Below, one piece after another: positions 35,395 through 45,102 of a stretch of DNA of 64,000 nucleotides. The translations under genes were made by a program, and so were the position numbers. A model generated the notes under the pieces. That model was given only the letters and a program-made list of their open reading frames with translations. It was not told the DNA's origin and did not search any database. Position 1 is the stretch's first letter. Every line of letters starts with the position of its first letter. Source of the DNA: Clitoria ternatea (taxonomy: Eukaryota > Streptophyta > Magnoliopsida > Fabales > Fabaceae); NCBI GenBank assembly GCA_037962975.1, contig CM075670.1, forward strand, positions 82,401,501 to 82,465,500, read 5' to 3'.

Positions 35395-35955
35395 ATAATC
35401 ATGGTTAAAAAAGGCCTTTATTCACGATTAAAGAACCGTGGTTGTTGCAGCCGTGGTAGTAGATGATGGCCTTTAACCATGGTTAACAACCGTGGTAATA
35501 AATCACATCTGACCACGGTTAAGAACAACCGTGAATATAACTTACTATTTATATTCACGGTTATCGAGCATAACCATGAATATAAGAACTAAAAGGTTTC
35601 AGTTACAAACTACTTATATTCACGGTTGTCCAGTATAACTGTGAATATAGATTCTATGTATCCACGGTTGTCCATCATAACCGTGAATATAAGTACTAAG
35701 GTTTCAGTTACAAACTGCTTATATTCACGGTTATGCTACTAACCGTGGATAGAATGTATCTATATCCACGGTTGTCCATCATAACCGTGAATATAAGTAG
35801 TTTGTAACTGAAACCTTTTAGTTCTTATATTCACGGTTATGATGGACAACCGTGGATAAATAGAATCTATATTCACGGTTATGGTAGTAACCGTGGATAA
35901 ATATAGTCTATATTCACGGTTGTTGCCATAACCGTGAATAAATACTGAGGTTTTT
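35395..35955. repeat. Left subterminal repeats of the CACTA element
   Basis: Many copies of TATATTCACGGTT or TATCCACGGTT and their complements alternate. The largest inverted repeat pairs 35570-35627 with 35783-35840 (58-bp arms with one mismatch). In En/Spm such subterminal repeats bind the accessory transposase protein. Confidence 0.9.
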
Positions 35956-36195
35956 TTTTTAATATAGATTCTGTTTTATCGTTTCCTAACCCTGCATTCA
36001 GACAACCAGTACAGTATACAGTATGCCACAGCAACACTATATCAAAAGAATGGTATGTATATAACAATTTATTTTCTATATCAATTCATAACAACCTAAA
36101 AAATGAAAGTATATACAATTAAGTTGAATGTAATCTAATAAAAGTAAACCCTAAATCCTACTAGATACATATATAAAAGAATAAAGATCCTATAT

Positions 36196-38574
36196 CTATC
36201 TTTGCCTAACTTCAATGAAGTGTAAGGCCCATTGCCTTCTAACCTCATCTACAAGTTCCTTTGGGAAATATGACCGGTCATTAAAGTACTGCAAACAATG
36301 CACAAAACAATTAGAACAAAAGCTTTATTTGTTACATGAAATTGATGAAATTGGTAGAAAAGTAGTCTAAATGATGAGACTTACATCTGTCCATCCATCT
36401 ACTATTTGTTGTTGGACAATGGTCAGCATAGTGTGCATGACGAAATAGCCACACTCGTAGGTACCCTGCTGCCTGTAAGACTACAATGGACATATAGTAT
36501 AGAATAAGTGAATTCACAACGAAAAAAATATGTAATGAAGATTTGAATGAATACGATTGACTTACTTTTGGGTGCACCCATGCAACTTTTCTTCCGTTGG
36601 ACTTGTTTCCAATCAGTAGATTGTATCCAACCACCGCCCTATGTCAAACAAAACACAAGATAAGTTAGAATCGTATAGTTCTAAAAATGATGTAATCGAA
36701 TTTGTACTTATTTTTTAGGGATGAACTTACCGGTCTACTATATCTTTCAGGTCTTGTGGAGCTATCTGATGCAAACTATCAAAGTACAGAGCAAGATAGT
36801 CCTTCGGACAGATCACCAGAAGCGTCCAGTGAGCCCTGCAGTTACTAGTGATAAGTGAGACTTCAAAATGTAAAAATTCAAGACAATAATTATGGAATAG
36901 AATATTACCCTTTATGATAGGGGCCCATGTATACAGGCTTCCCAGACTTAAACATCCAATTCTGGATGTATGCCTGGGTGCCCTGCGGGGTGTTTCCCTG
37001 CCTCTGTATGAGAGAGGGCTCTAAGAAACCATAAGTTCCTTGGAAACCCAAGTCCACACAGAGTTTTGCCAGAAACCTAAATAAGTTAAGACATGGTTAG
37101 CGACAAATAACTTGTATAATGAAAAAATTGGACAAAAAATGATATACTTACAGCTCCCACAACTGAATGATGGAGGCGTTCAGCATCGACGTCCCCGACA
37201 TAATGTCACATATGTCAGAATATGTAACGTAAAGTGGAAGATCACTTGGACGGCCAAACACTAGTGGCTGTCATGGGACCTGAACAGTGTCGTCTCCTTG
37301 CTCATACCCGATGCGCCATAGCATCCGGATGGGATCCTTGGTCGGGTCTGGCTTCTTCAATGTCTGTTCCTGTTGAACAATTGACAACCATCACATTTTG
37401 TACCATAATTGACAATATAATAAAATTAGTTAGTGTTTAGGGTTTTTACCTGTCTAGGGGCAATCACCAGAAGTCTGTTGGGCCACATCAGAAAGTGGCC
37501 CACCGCCTGACCGACGGTTTTCACCTCTTGAGTTGCCACTGGCACAGCAGCATCCTCCTCGAGGACGAGCACAACCGAGACCCTGGACATACCATCAGGT
37601 AATGTCTGATGGTGAACCACAGGGCCTAAGTTGTACACCATACCAGTGGCAACTGGCTCCTTCGACCCGTCAATGAACAGGTCATATTGACGGGTGTCTG
37701 GTGGCTCGACCCCGTCATCATCAGGGTCAGCCGCAGCGCACGACCCCTTAGTGCTAACCTTCCGTATCTACATATTTACACATCAAGTAGAAGTTATTCA
37801 ACAATTAACTAAAGTGATTACAAACAATAAAACCGAGGAAATTAAATAAAGAATCTAACCTGTGGGTCGCTAGCAGGTGCAGTAGTCTCCTGGTGGTGGC
37901 TGAGTGAGGCCTTCATCTCCTCCCTGAATCGGGCCATCTCCTGGTAGAGCCTAGAGATCTCTTCCTGGTACTCAGCCTTCACAACAGCCACTTTCTGCTC
38001 CACTATTTTCTCAAGGGAGGGGGCAGGGTCGGGAGCACCGTAATAGGCGCGGAGGCCTGTGAAATATGAATGATTAGCCCATAATTGTTTAACAGATATC
38101 AAAATGAAAGCATAGAGTTATTTACCACTTACCTACACCTCGACCAACAGCACGCACTCTTCCTGGGTGCTCTGGCCTGCCGATGGCGGTAGTCAAAATA
38201 TCCTCCCGCCCATGGGCTACGAAAAACCTTGGGTTGATTGCTCAACCAAAGAATCCTGAAACCAAACAAGTTAGTGTTCACTTCCTTCACGTAAACTAAA
38301 AAACAGACACTGATATAAAGGGGAATACTTACTATCCGTGAGGCAACCTCCTGAGCTTGTGAGGAAGTGTATTCCCCACTCTTCTTGATCCTAGCCCGCT
38401 TCCATTTGTCGTGGCGTGTAGGTGGGGAAGGGGGATCCACAATACCAGTGTCAGTCTGACACTGACTCAGCCTCTCCTGTGCCAGCTGCTCCTCCAACCT
38501 ATGGTAACCCCACGTGACAGTGTGTGTAGGCAGTTATTTAGCTTCCTAGTCTCCTTGGCTTTCTTTCTGGTCTC
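36196..38574 (-). pseudogene. CACTA second gene: Transposase_24-like region plus Ulp1 (C48) protease domain, 10 exons
   Basis: Clean GT-AG boundaries give exons 38574-38333, 38255-38133, 38056-37860, 37767-37450, 37369-37152, 37076-36909, 36835-36731, 36638-36566, 36468-36385 and 36288-36196. The first exons carry the plant transposase (Ptta/En/Spm) signature WKRARIKKSGEYTSSQAQE and IGRPEHPGRVRAVG, then a coiled coil. The later exons match a Ulp1-type SUMO protease: His in AHWTLLVICP, Asp in LYFDSL, and Gln/Cys in KQGTYECGYFVMHTM, so the catalytic set is complete. Lesions: a one-base loss in exon 38255-38133 and TGA in exon 37369-37152. The true 5' end may have been lost in the deletion that truncated the transposase gene. 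Confidence 0.8.
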
Positions 38575-38633
38575 CTACAACAAGAAAAAAAATATTCACA
38601 GTTAGCCGTATAAATTATACATAATTTAATCAT

Positions 38634-39766
38634 CTAAAAACCAATGTACCTGAAACTCGGCAGAATGTCGTTCCCCGGTTGTCGTGGACCAGAAATCATC
38701 ATTGATAACATCACATATTTTCGCTTCATGCACAACCATGGCGGCAAGTTGTAAACAAATAACAAAACAGGCCATGAACTATGGTTTGTGCTCAGGTTCC
38801 CAAACGGGTTCATGCCGTCGATGGCTAGTGCAAGCCTAACATTTCTTGGTTCATGGGCAAATTCTGGAAAAATCCTATCCATTTTCTTCCATTGTGATCC
38901 ATCACCCGGATGCCTAAGTAGTCCATCAACAGCCCTCTCATCAGCATGCCATCTCATAAGTTTTGCATCATCTGCATTGGCAAACAGACGCTTTAGTCTT
39001 GGTACAATAGGTAGATACCACAACACCTTTGCAGGAGACCCTTTAGTGCATACCTCATCAGAACCCGCCTCTTTCTTCTTATACCGTGACACCCCACACC
39101 TAGGACATCGATGCATCATTTCTAACTCACCCCGGAATAATACACAATCATTTGGGCATGCATGTATTTTCTCATACTCCAAACCCATAGGACACAACAC
39201 CTTTTTGGCCTCATAGTTACGATTCGGCAAGGTGTTTCCAGCTGGGAGCATTTCTTTCAACAACTTCAGTAAGTCAGTGAAACTTTTATCCGTCCACCCG
39301 TTTATGGCCTTCAAATTAAACAATCGCAAAACTGCTGATAACCTCGTGAAATTGAGGCAGTTTGGATACAACGGCTGCTCAGAGTCCTCACACAGAGTTG
39401 TATATACATGAGCTTTCTTAAAACCTTCTACCCCTACATCACGGATCATATCCTCGAGTCGGTCATCCATGTCGACATCGTTGTCATGCATCGAGCTTCG
39501 ATTTTTAGTCTGAGAGCTATTACTTGGCACCACCACATCTTCACCATACCATATCCAACGCGTATAACTACATAGAAAACCGTCACACAGTAGATGTTCT
39601 CGCACCTCTTCCAAGTCTACCCGACGCAGGTTCAAGCATTTAACACAAGGGCAAAAATACTTTCCATTCACCCCCACTGCATTCCTTGCTACAAATTCTA
39701 TAAATGATTCAACTCCCCCTCGTACTCTAGACTTAGGCGTGATGCAGTTATCCAACTCCGATCCAT
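38634..39766 (-). pseudogene. TNP2-type CACTA transposase, N-terminal half
   Basis: The natural start is ATG 39764-39766 (MDRSWITASRLS), followed by a one-base frameshift near 39720, after which a 370-codon frame runs to 38634. The transposase-associated domain shows NGKYFCPCVKCLN and HLLCDGF. The Transposase_21 part shows CPNDCVLFRGELEMMHRCPRCGVSRY, LRHPGDGSQWKKMD, NVRLALAIDGMNPFG and ends at GPRQPGNDI. Full TNP2 proteins go on for several hundred residues beyond this point, so the catalytic C-terminal half is missing. Right after GNDI the sequence reads into what looks like an exon end of the neighbouring gene (splice donor GTACAT), consistent with an internal deletion. Confidence 0.88.
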
Positions 39767-41560
39767 GCCAACTGTTTACAAGGTGCTATGATCAACCTCA
39801 CTTTTTCTTTAAAGGTGGTGGTCCTATACCTATTCAGGATGACAATTGTTTTTATACGTCATTCATATATACAGGTTATGAGTTATTCTAAAATTTGATG
39901 AAATTTCGGCAGTATTTCGCATTGGTCTCTAAGTACACAAAATGAGAGTGGTCAAATCAAATTCAACCACAACCAAATATGCACCCAGAGAACAACACAA
40001 AATGCAAGTTACCGAAAGTTTATCAAATTTTAAAATAACTCCTAACTTGTACATACTAACAATGACGTATAAAAAATAATTGTTCATCCCAAACTGTCCA
40101 AACGGACAATTCAAGATTCAACACAAACGATGACATCAATTAATTTAATGACCATTTGTGTCGAATCTCAAACGGGAAACTATGGTTCACTCATGCACAG
40201 CAACTTTCATACAAATTAACTAGTATATGAGCCTCCGAGTTTGCAAGATTAACAACCACACACATACAACATCAATAGAAATAACATATAAGAGCAACCA
40301 ACAACAATAGAAATAAAATGGATAAAAATTTAGTCAACTTTTTTCCTAAATTAGTATGATGTTTTTAATTTGTGTTATTTTGAAGTAGAAGTATGGTGTT
40401 GGAGTATGAATTATGGATTATGGATTATGATGTTGGTTTATAAGACTTTTAAACTTTACACTTTTATTTAATAATTAGTATGATGTTTTTAAATTCTATT
40501 ATTTTCAAGTAGAACTATGGTGTTGGATGATGGATTATGGATTATGGATTATGTATGGTGTTGGATGTTGGATTATGGATTATGGATTATGTATTATGTA
40601 TTATGGATTATTGTGGACACCATTCCCTTCTTTTATTATTCATGCTTTTTAGAAAGATAAAATAAAAAATTAAGAGCCGAGACCCCATTCAATTATGGAT
40701 TATGTATTATGGATTATGTTAACCCGATCCGCTTAAGGGAAATTTTCTAAAAAGAGTTAAAACTTCATTCAATATAATTATAATTTTTATTAATAAATTC
40801 ACATTAAGTATCCTATTAGTAAAGTAGATAATTTTTGGTTTTGTGAATGTAAGTCTTACTTTCAAACAGAGTCATGGTATACTCACCAAAAAGAAACAGC
40901 CATGGGATATAAATTAATTAGCAGATTCCAAGTTTTATTATATAGTATATGTTAAATCAAATGCACAAGATACATATACACAAGATACATAACAACCAAT
41001 TAGTTTCAGATGACATTTTATGAACTACCATATATAATAACTAAAAACAAAATGCTAATATATACATAGAACCAACAAAATAGAACAGGCACATTATACA
41101 CAGAACCAGTAAAACAGAGACAGAAACCCCTTTCAACACAAAACAAAACCCATATAATGCATCAACATACCCTAAAATAGATTTAACTTAAACAGGGACC
41201 AACATAAACAGTGACGAGTAAAATAGGGATGACTTACAGGACAATGCAACGAGCAACGAGCACAATGGGATAAGGAACGAGCAAGAAGAATGCCACAACA
41301 GCGACGAGCACACTGGGATAAATGGAGAAGATGAGAAATAACACGAGTAAAGAAGGAGAAAGTGGAAAACCAAAAAACAGGGAACACTTACTAGACAGCG
41401 ACGACTTAACAGCTTGAGTGAAGAAGGAAGTGAACGAAGAAGCCTAGGACAACCAAAGAGGAGGACGAGGAAGGAAGAAGACGACAACCAGCGCGAAAGA
41501 AGAAGACAAAGTGAAAAAAGGCTGAAAGGCGTGGCTTTTGAAGTTTCAGAAAGGATGTAT
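39767..41560. other. Non-coding part of the CACTA element
   Basis: No gene is seen. It is AT-rich, with a 7-bp GGATTAT tandem run at about 40400-40620. Near 41190-41480 are pyrimidine-rich minus-strand frames that I treat as compositional. Confidence 0.6.
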
Positions 41561-42080
41561 ATTCACGGTTCCCCTTGAAACCATGAATATATTACACATA
41601 TATTCACGGTTGAACAAACAACCATGATAAATGTTAACTATTTATCCACGGTTACGAGCACAACCATGGATAAATATTAAATCTATAATCACAGTTATAA
41701 AAATAACCGTGGACATACAGTACCCAGTGTTTAAACCCTAAAACCTGAACTATATATCCACGGTTGGAAATACAACTGTGAATATAGACGTCAATATATA
41801 TCCATGGTTAACATCATAACCGTGATCATACCCATGAATATATATTCACGGTTGTGCACACAACCGTGGATATATATTTCAGGTACTATATATCCACGGT
41901 TGACTCCTCAACCGTGAATATATATTGATAGGTACGATCACGGTTATGATGTGAACCGTGGATATATAGTTTTCGCTGATAATAGCATTCACCTTATAAT
42001 TTCAAAAATGCCACCGCCCATGTTTTTATCACTGATCCACTTATACCCGTGAATATATCCCGTTGTTATATCCAATTTTT
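41560..42080. repeat. Right subterminal repeats of the CACTA element
   Basis: Copies of TATTCACGGTT and TATCCACGGTT with their complements recur, matching the left end, for example around 41578, 41605, 41650, 41760 and 41850-41960. Confidence 0.88.
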
Positions 42081-42092
42081 GCACTAGTGTGG

Positions 42093-42818
42093 TCACGCTC
42101 AAGCGTGAAAGGTTCTGATGTTCAGTGATAGTCTCATGCTCAAGCTAACTTAACCACGCTTAAGCGTGGTCTTCCTTTGTTCAGTATGCTTGTTCCACGC
42201 TTGATCCATGCTGGTCCCTCGCTCAGGCGCGCTCGGCTTATGCTTTGCTATCCATTAGTCACGCTCAAGCGTGGAATGCCTACGCTCAAGCGTTCTTCTT
42301 GTTAGACCATGTGTAATCCTTGCTTAATTCATGCTCACTCCACGCTTAATCCACGCTTAGACTTTCATTTTTATCATTCCACGCTTAAGCGCCTAGTGTT
42401 CACGCTCAAGCGTAAGAGGTCCTGATGCTCTCCAATTTGTTCAAGCTTAAGCTTGCTTGCTCAAGCTTAAGCTTGGTTGTTCAAGCTTAAGCTTGCTGTC
42501 TTCAAATGCTCCCGATCATGCTTAAGCTTGCTCTTTCACGCTTAAGCTTGCCCTTTCACGCTTAAGCTTGCCTACTCAAGCTTAAGCTTGATTTTTCACG
42601 CTTAAGCTTGCCTACTCAAGCTTAAGCTTGCCTTGCTTTCCTGTTGAATTTCCTGCAACTTTTCCAAGAGTTTTAACATAATATTTCTTTTATACATCTA
42701 TCCATCACTACTTAAAAGATTCATGCTCATTTCCTTCAATAATTCATTAATTTAGCTCAAGTCTTTACAAAATTAGTTCAAATGAGTCATGAAATCAATG
42801 CTTAATCAACACTTATCA
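42093..42818 (-). repeat. 5' LTR of the gag-pro element, third piece
   Basis: It continues the LTR after the CACTA element and matches 15462-16195. It begins with the palindrome TCACGCTCAAGCGTGA, so the transposon landed at its edge. The palindrome cluster runs to about 42640, with one fewer 20-bp tandem unit than the left LTR but an extra TCAAGCTTAAGCTTG copy. It ends TTATCA beside GTAAC. Confidence 0.9.
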
Positions 42819-42823
42819 GTAAC

Positions 42824-43906
42824 GTTCCTTTCAATTATGGTAATTCTTTTCCTAACAATTTTCAACAGGGATGGTAGAATCAGAATTCTGGCTGGAGACA
42901 AGATGCTGGACCTTCCAACAGACCTCCTAACAATCAATTTAAGCCACAACAATCACAAACTGACAATGCAAGATTGGCAAGGATAGAGGAATCTATTCAA
43001 CAGCTATTACAGTTTGTGGAGACAAATAAAGCTGCCCGGAAAGCATCGGATATACAGATGGGTCAGCTTGCTAAAGAAATAGCTGAATTAAAAAGTTCTG
43101 GGTTTACTGCAAACACGCAAAACCCAAGGGAACAATGTAATGTTGTTTCTTCTAATGTTGTAAAAATTGATTGTAAAGAAAAGAGTGAGAAAAAGAAAGA
43201 AGAAGAAGAAAAAGAAAGTAAAAAAATAGAAAAAAATAAAAAACTTAAAAATGAAAAAAACATACAAGAATCTGTGAAAATAGAGCAAGAAACAAACTAT
43301 ACTGCCATCATAACCCCGAAAAAATGTAAAGATCCGGGAAGTTTCACCATTCCTATAACTATTGGAAATATCAACATCAGGAATGCTTTGTTAGATTCAG
43401 GGGCGAACATCAATCTAATGCCGCTAGATTTAATAAAGCGCATTGGTGAATTTGAGCTAAAAGAAGCTAAGACAAACTTACAGTTTGCGGATCGCTCTGT
43501 CAAGAAGCCTTTTGGGATTGTAGAAGATGTGTTGGTAAAGGTTGATAAGTACCACTTCAGGGTTGACTTTGTGGTACTAGATATGAAGGAGGATACTGAG
43601 ATCCCCCTGATCCTAGGAAGACCTTTCATGAAGACTGCAAAGATAAGAGTAGATGTTGATCAAAGTATGGTTGCAATCAAAGTTTATGAAGAAGAGGTAA
43701 ACTTCAGTGCTCATGAACATCTTAGGACGAATGATAAAGTTTACCCTTCAACTGAACCAGGTATATCTCTTCCCAATCAATTAAATTGTTTTAAATTAAC
43801 TGATGCCTTGAATAATGAAAGACAGGTAATCAAGCATCGGAGAAGAAAAAGGAGGAAGAAAAAGACAGGTGATTCCTCAACGAATATTGGGAGACCACAT
43901 GATTAA
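42824..43906 (+). pseudogene. pro: Athila-like gag C-terminus and aspartic protease
   Basis: This continues the host gag frame: an Asn/Gln-rich part, ARIEESIQQLLQFVET, a Lys/Glu-rich part, then the protease with DPGSFTIPITIG, active site ALLDSGANINLMPLD and IPLILGRPFMKTAK. It ends in a very basic tail (HRRRKRRKKKTGD) at 43906. A TAG stands at a Gln position near 42874. Joining 3189-3973, 14177-14438 and this piece gives 2130 nt, an exact multiple of three. There is no RT after the protease, and the next ORF starts over 1.1 kb later. Confidence 0.9.
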
Positions 43907-43941
43907 TCAGAGGTAATGTCTGGCTGGAGACATTAAATCTA

Positions 43942-43962
43942 GCGCTCAATGGGAGGCAACCT
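43942..43962 (+). other. Conserved post-protease box GCGCTCAATGGGAGGCAACC
   Basis: The box lies 36 bases after the protease stop. It matches the boxes at 18554-18580 and 27855-27880 in other Athila-type elements. Confidence 0.78.
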
Positions 43963-45102
43963 ATTCTTTTCTTGTTATTTTCAATTATTTTTAACATAAA
44001 AAAAACAAAACAAAACAAAAATTTTTAGAATTATGTTTTTAAATAAAAATGGGTTTAAAACTCAAAAGAAAAGGTTTTTGAAAATAAAAATTTTGAAAAT
44101 CAAAAACAGAAGCCCACACGTAGCTCCACTGTGACGCGTAGCGTGGACTCTGAATTTTCAAACTGACGCGTAGCGTCCCAACCACGCATAGCGTCAGAGC
44201 CCACGTTCAGTTTCTAAAACTGAACCAGAGAGGCCCATCTTAGGTTTTAAAACCTAAAACCTCCTCTCTGCCTCACTTTAGTTTTCAAAACCCTAAAATT
44301 TTGAAACCCTTTTTTTCTCTCAACACTTCCAAACCTTCTCATATTTTCTCAAGGGATCACAAGTAAGTTTTCTAATCCTTTCTCTTTAGTTTAATTTTAA
44401 TTTTCAAATCTTAGAATTGCATGTGGTTAGGGTTAGAATTAGATGACCATTGGAAATTGCTTGCTGATTGAATTGAATGTGGTTTGGAAAGGGGTTGCTG
44501 CTGTGTAACCCCTATTTTTGTTTCTGTTCTGCGCAGCTCACGCGTAGCGTCCCGCTGACGCGTAGCGTGAGGATGGACTACAAGCCCACGCGTAGCGTGG
44601 GCAGAACAGGCTGACGCGTAGTGTCCCACCCACGCGTAGCGTCAGCCTCTATTTTTAATTTTGTTAAATTTTTAGTGATATTTACTGTTTCATGTATATA
44701 TTTATTCTTTTGTTTTTAATAAATCAGTCCAGTATGCCTATTTTGAAGTTTGTTTGTTGTTTTCTTTTAAATTAATAAATTTTCTTATTTAGTATTTGTT
44801 ATACTTTCTTGCATTGATAAAAATTAAAAATATAAAATTTGTTGATGCATATTATTTTGTGTGAATTTTTGTTAAAAATCAAAAAATATGTATATTAACT
44901 TTCTTTATAAATCACAAAAATACAAAAATATGTTGTTTTGAATTACATGTCTATGTTGTGTAAATTTTTATCCTAAGAAAAACCAAAAATATTTGTGTTT
45001 TAAATTTTGTGTAAATATTTGGCTGATTGTATATGATTGTTAATGTGTGATTTACTTTTTAATTTAATGTGTGTTTAATTTTAAAATTTTTACTTTTTGC
45101 AG
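43963..45102. other. Spacer between protease and ORF2, with hairpin clusters
   Basis: No gene is seen. Two clusters of ACGC-GTA-GCGT hairpins lie at 44115-44210 and 44537-44647, with AT-rich sequence between and after. A CAG splice-acceptor-like site sits directly before the ORF2 ATG. Confidence 0.75.
44537..44647. repeat. Compound hairpin cluster in the Athila-like spacer
   Basis: Five ACGCGTAG(C/T)GT cores occur in 111 bp. GCCCACGCGTAGCGTGGGC (44584-44602) is a perfect 8-bp stem around GTA. Outer arms also pair across two cores: CTCACGC (44537) with GCGTGAG (to 44571), and GGCTGACGC (44609) with GCGTCAGCC (to 44647). Confidence 0.88.

Larger units (their letters stand above)
35375..42089. 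mobile_element. CACTA (En/Spm) DNA transposon
   Basis: 6715 bp with inverted ends CACTAGTGGAAAAAATGG and (reversed) CACTAGTGCAAAAATTGG, and a 3-bp TGG target duplication (35372-35374 and 42090-42092). The uninterrupted site is present in the left LTR (CTTACTGGTCACGCTC near 15460), which proves the insertion. The ends carry dense ATATTCACGGTT repeats in both orientations. Inside, on the minus strand, are a truncated TNP2-type transposase and a multi-exon gene with Transposase_24-like and Ulp1 protease-like regions. Both are damaged, so it is probably immobile on its own. Confidence 0.95.
14439..42818 (-). mobile_element. Athila-like gag-pro element without pol (minus strand), LTR split by two insertions
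   Basis: TGATGATG...TTATCA LTRs are flanked by perfect GTAAC duplications (14434-14438 and 42819-42823). On the minus strand the 5' LTR is the right one, with a degenerate tRNA-Asp primer site at 20673-20690. The coding part is only gag plus protease (20555 down to 18670) and a small relic of ORF2 near 17408-17650. No RT, RNase H or integrase remains. The right LTR is split by an Athila element and a CACTA transposon. Removing both, with one copy of each target duplication, gives a 1751-bp LTR against 1757 bp for the left one. Confidence 0.92.

Noticed and set aside
41188..41487. Minus-strand frames of 71-99 codons near the right end of the CACTA element
   Set aside because: They are Ser/Leu/Cys-rich without recognisable motifs, lie in purine-rich flank, and are not placed as an exon of the two recognised genes.
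43063..43629. Minus-strand frames opposite the host gag-pro, including an F/S-rich one
   Set aside because: They are antisense shadows of the Lys/Glu-rich linker and the protease on the plus strand.
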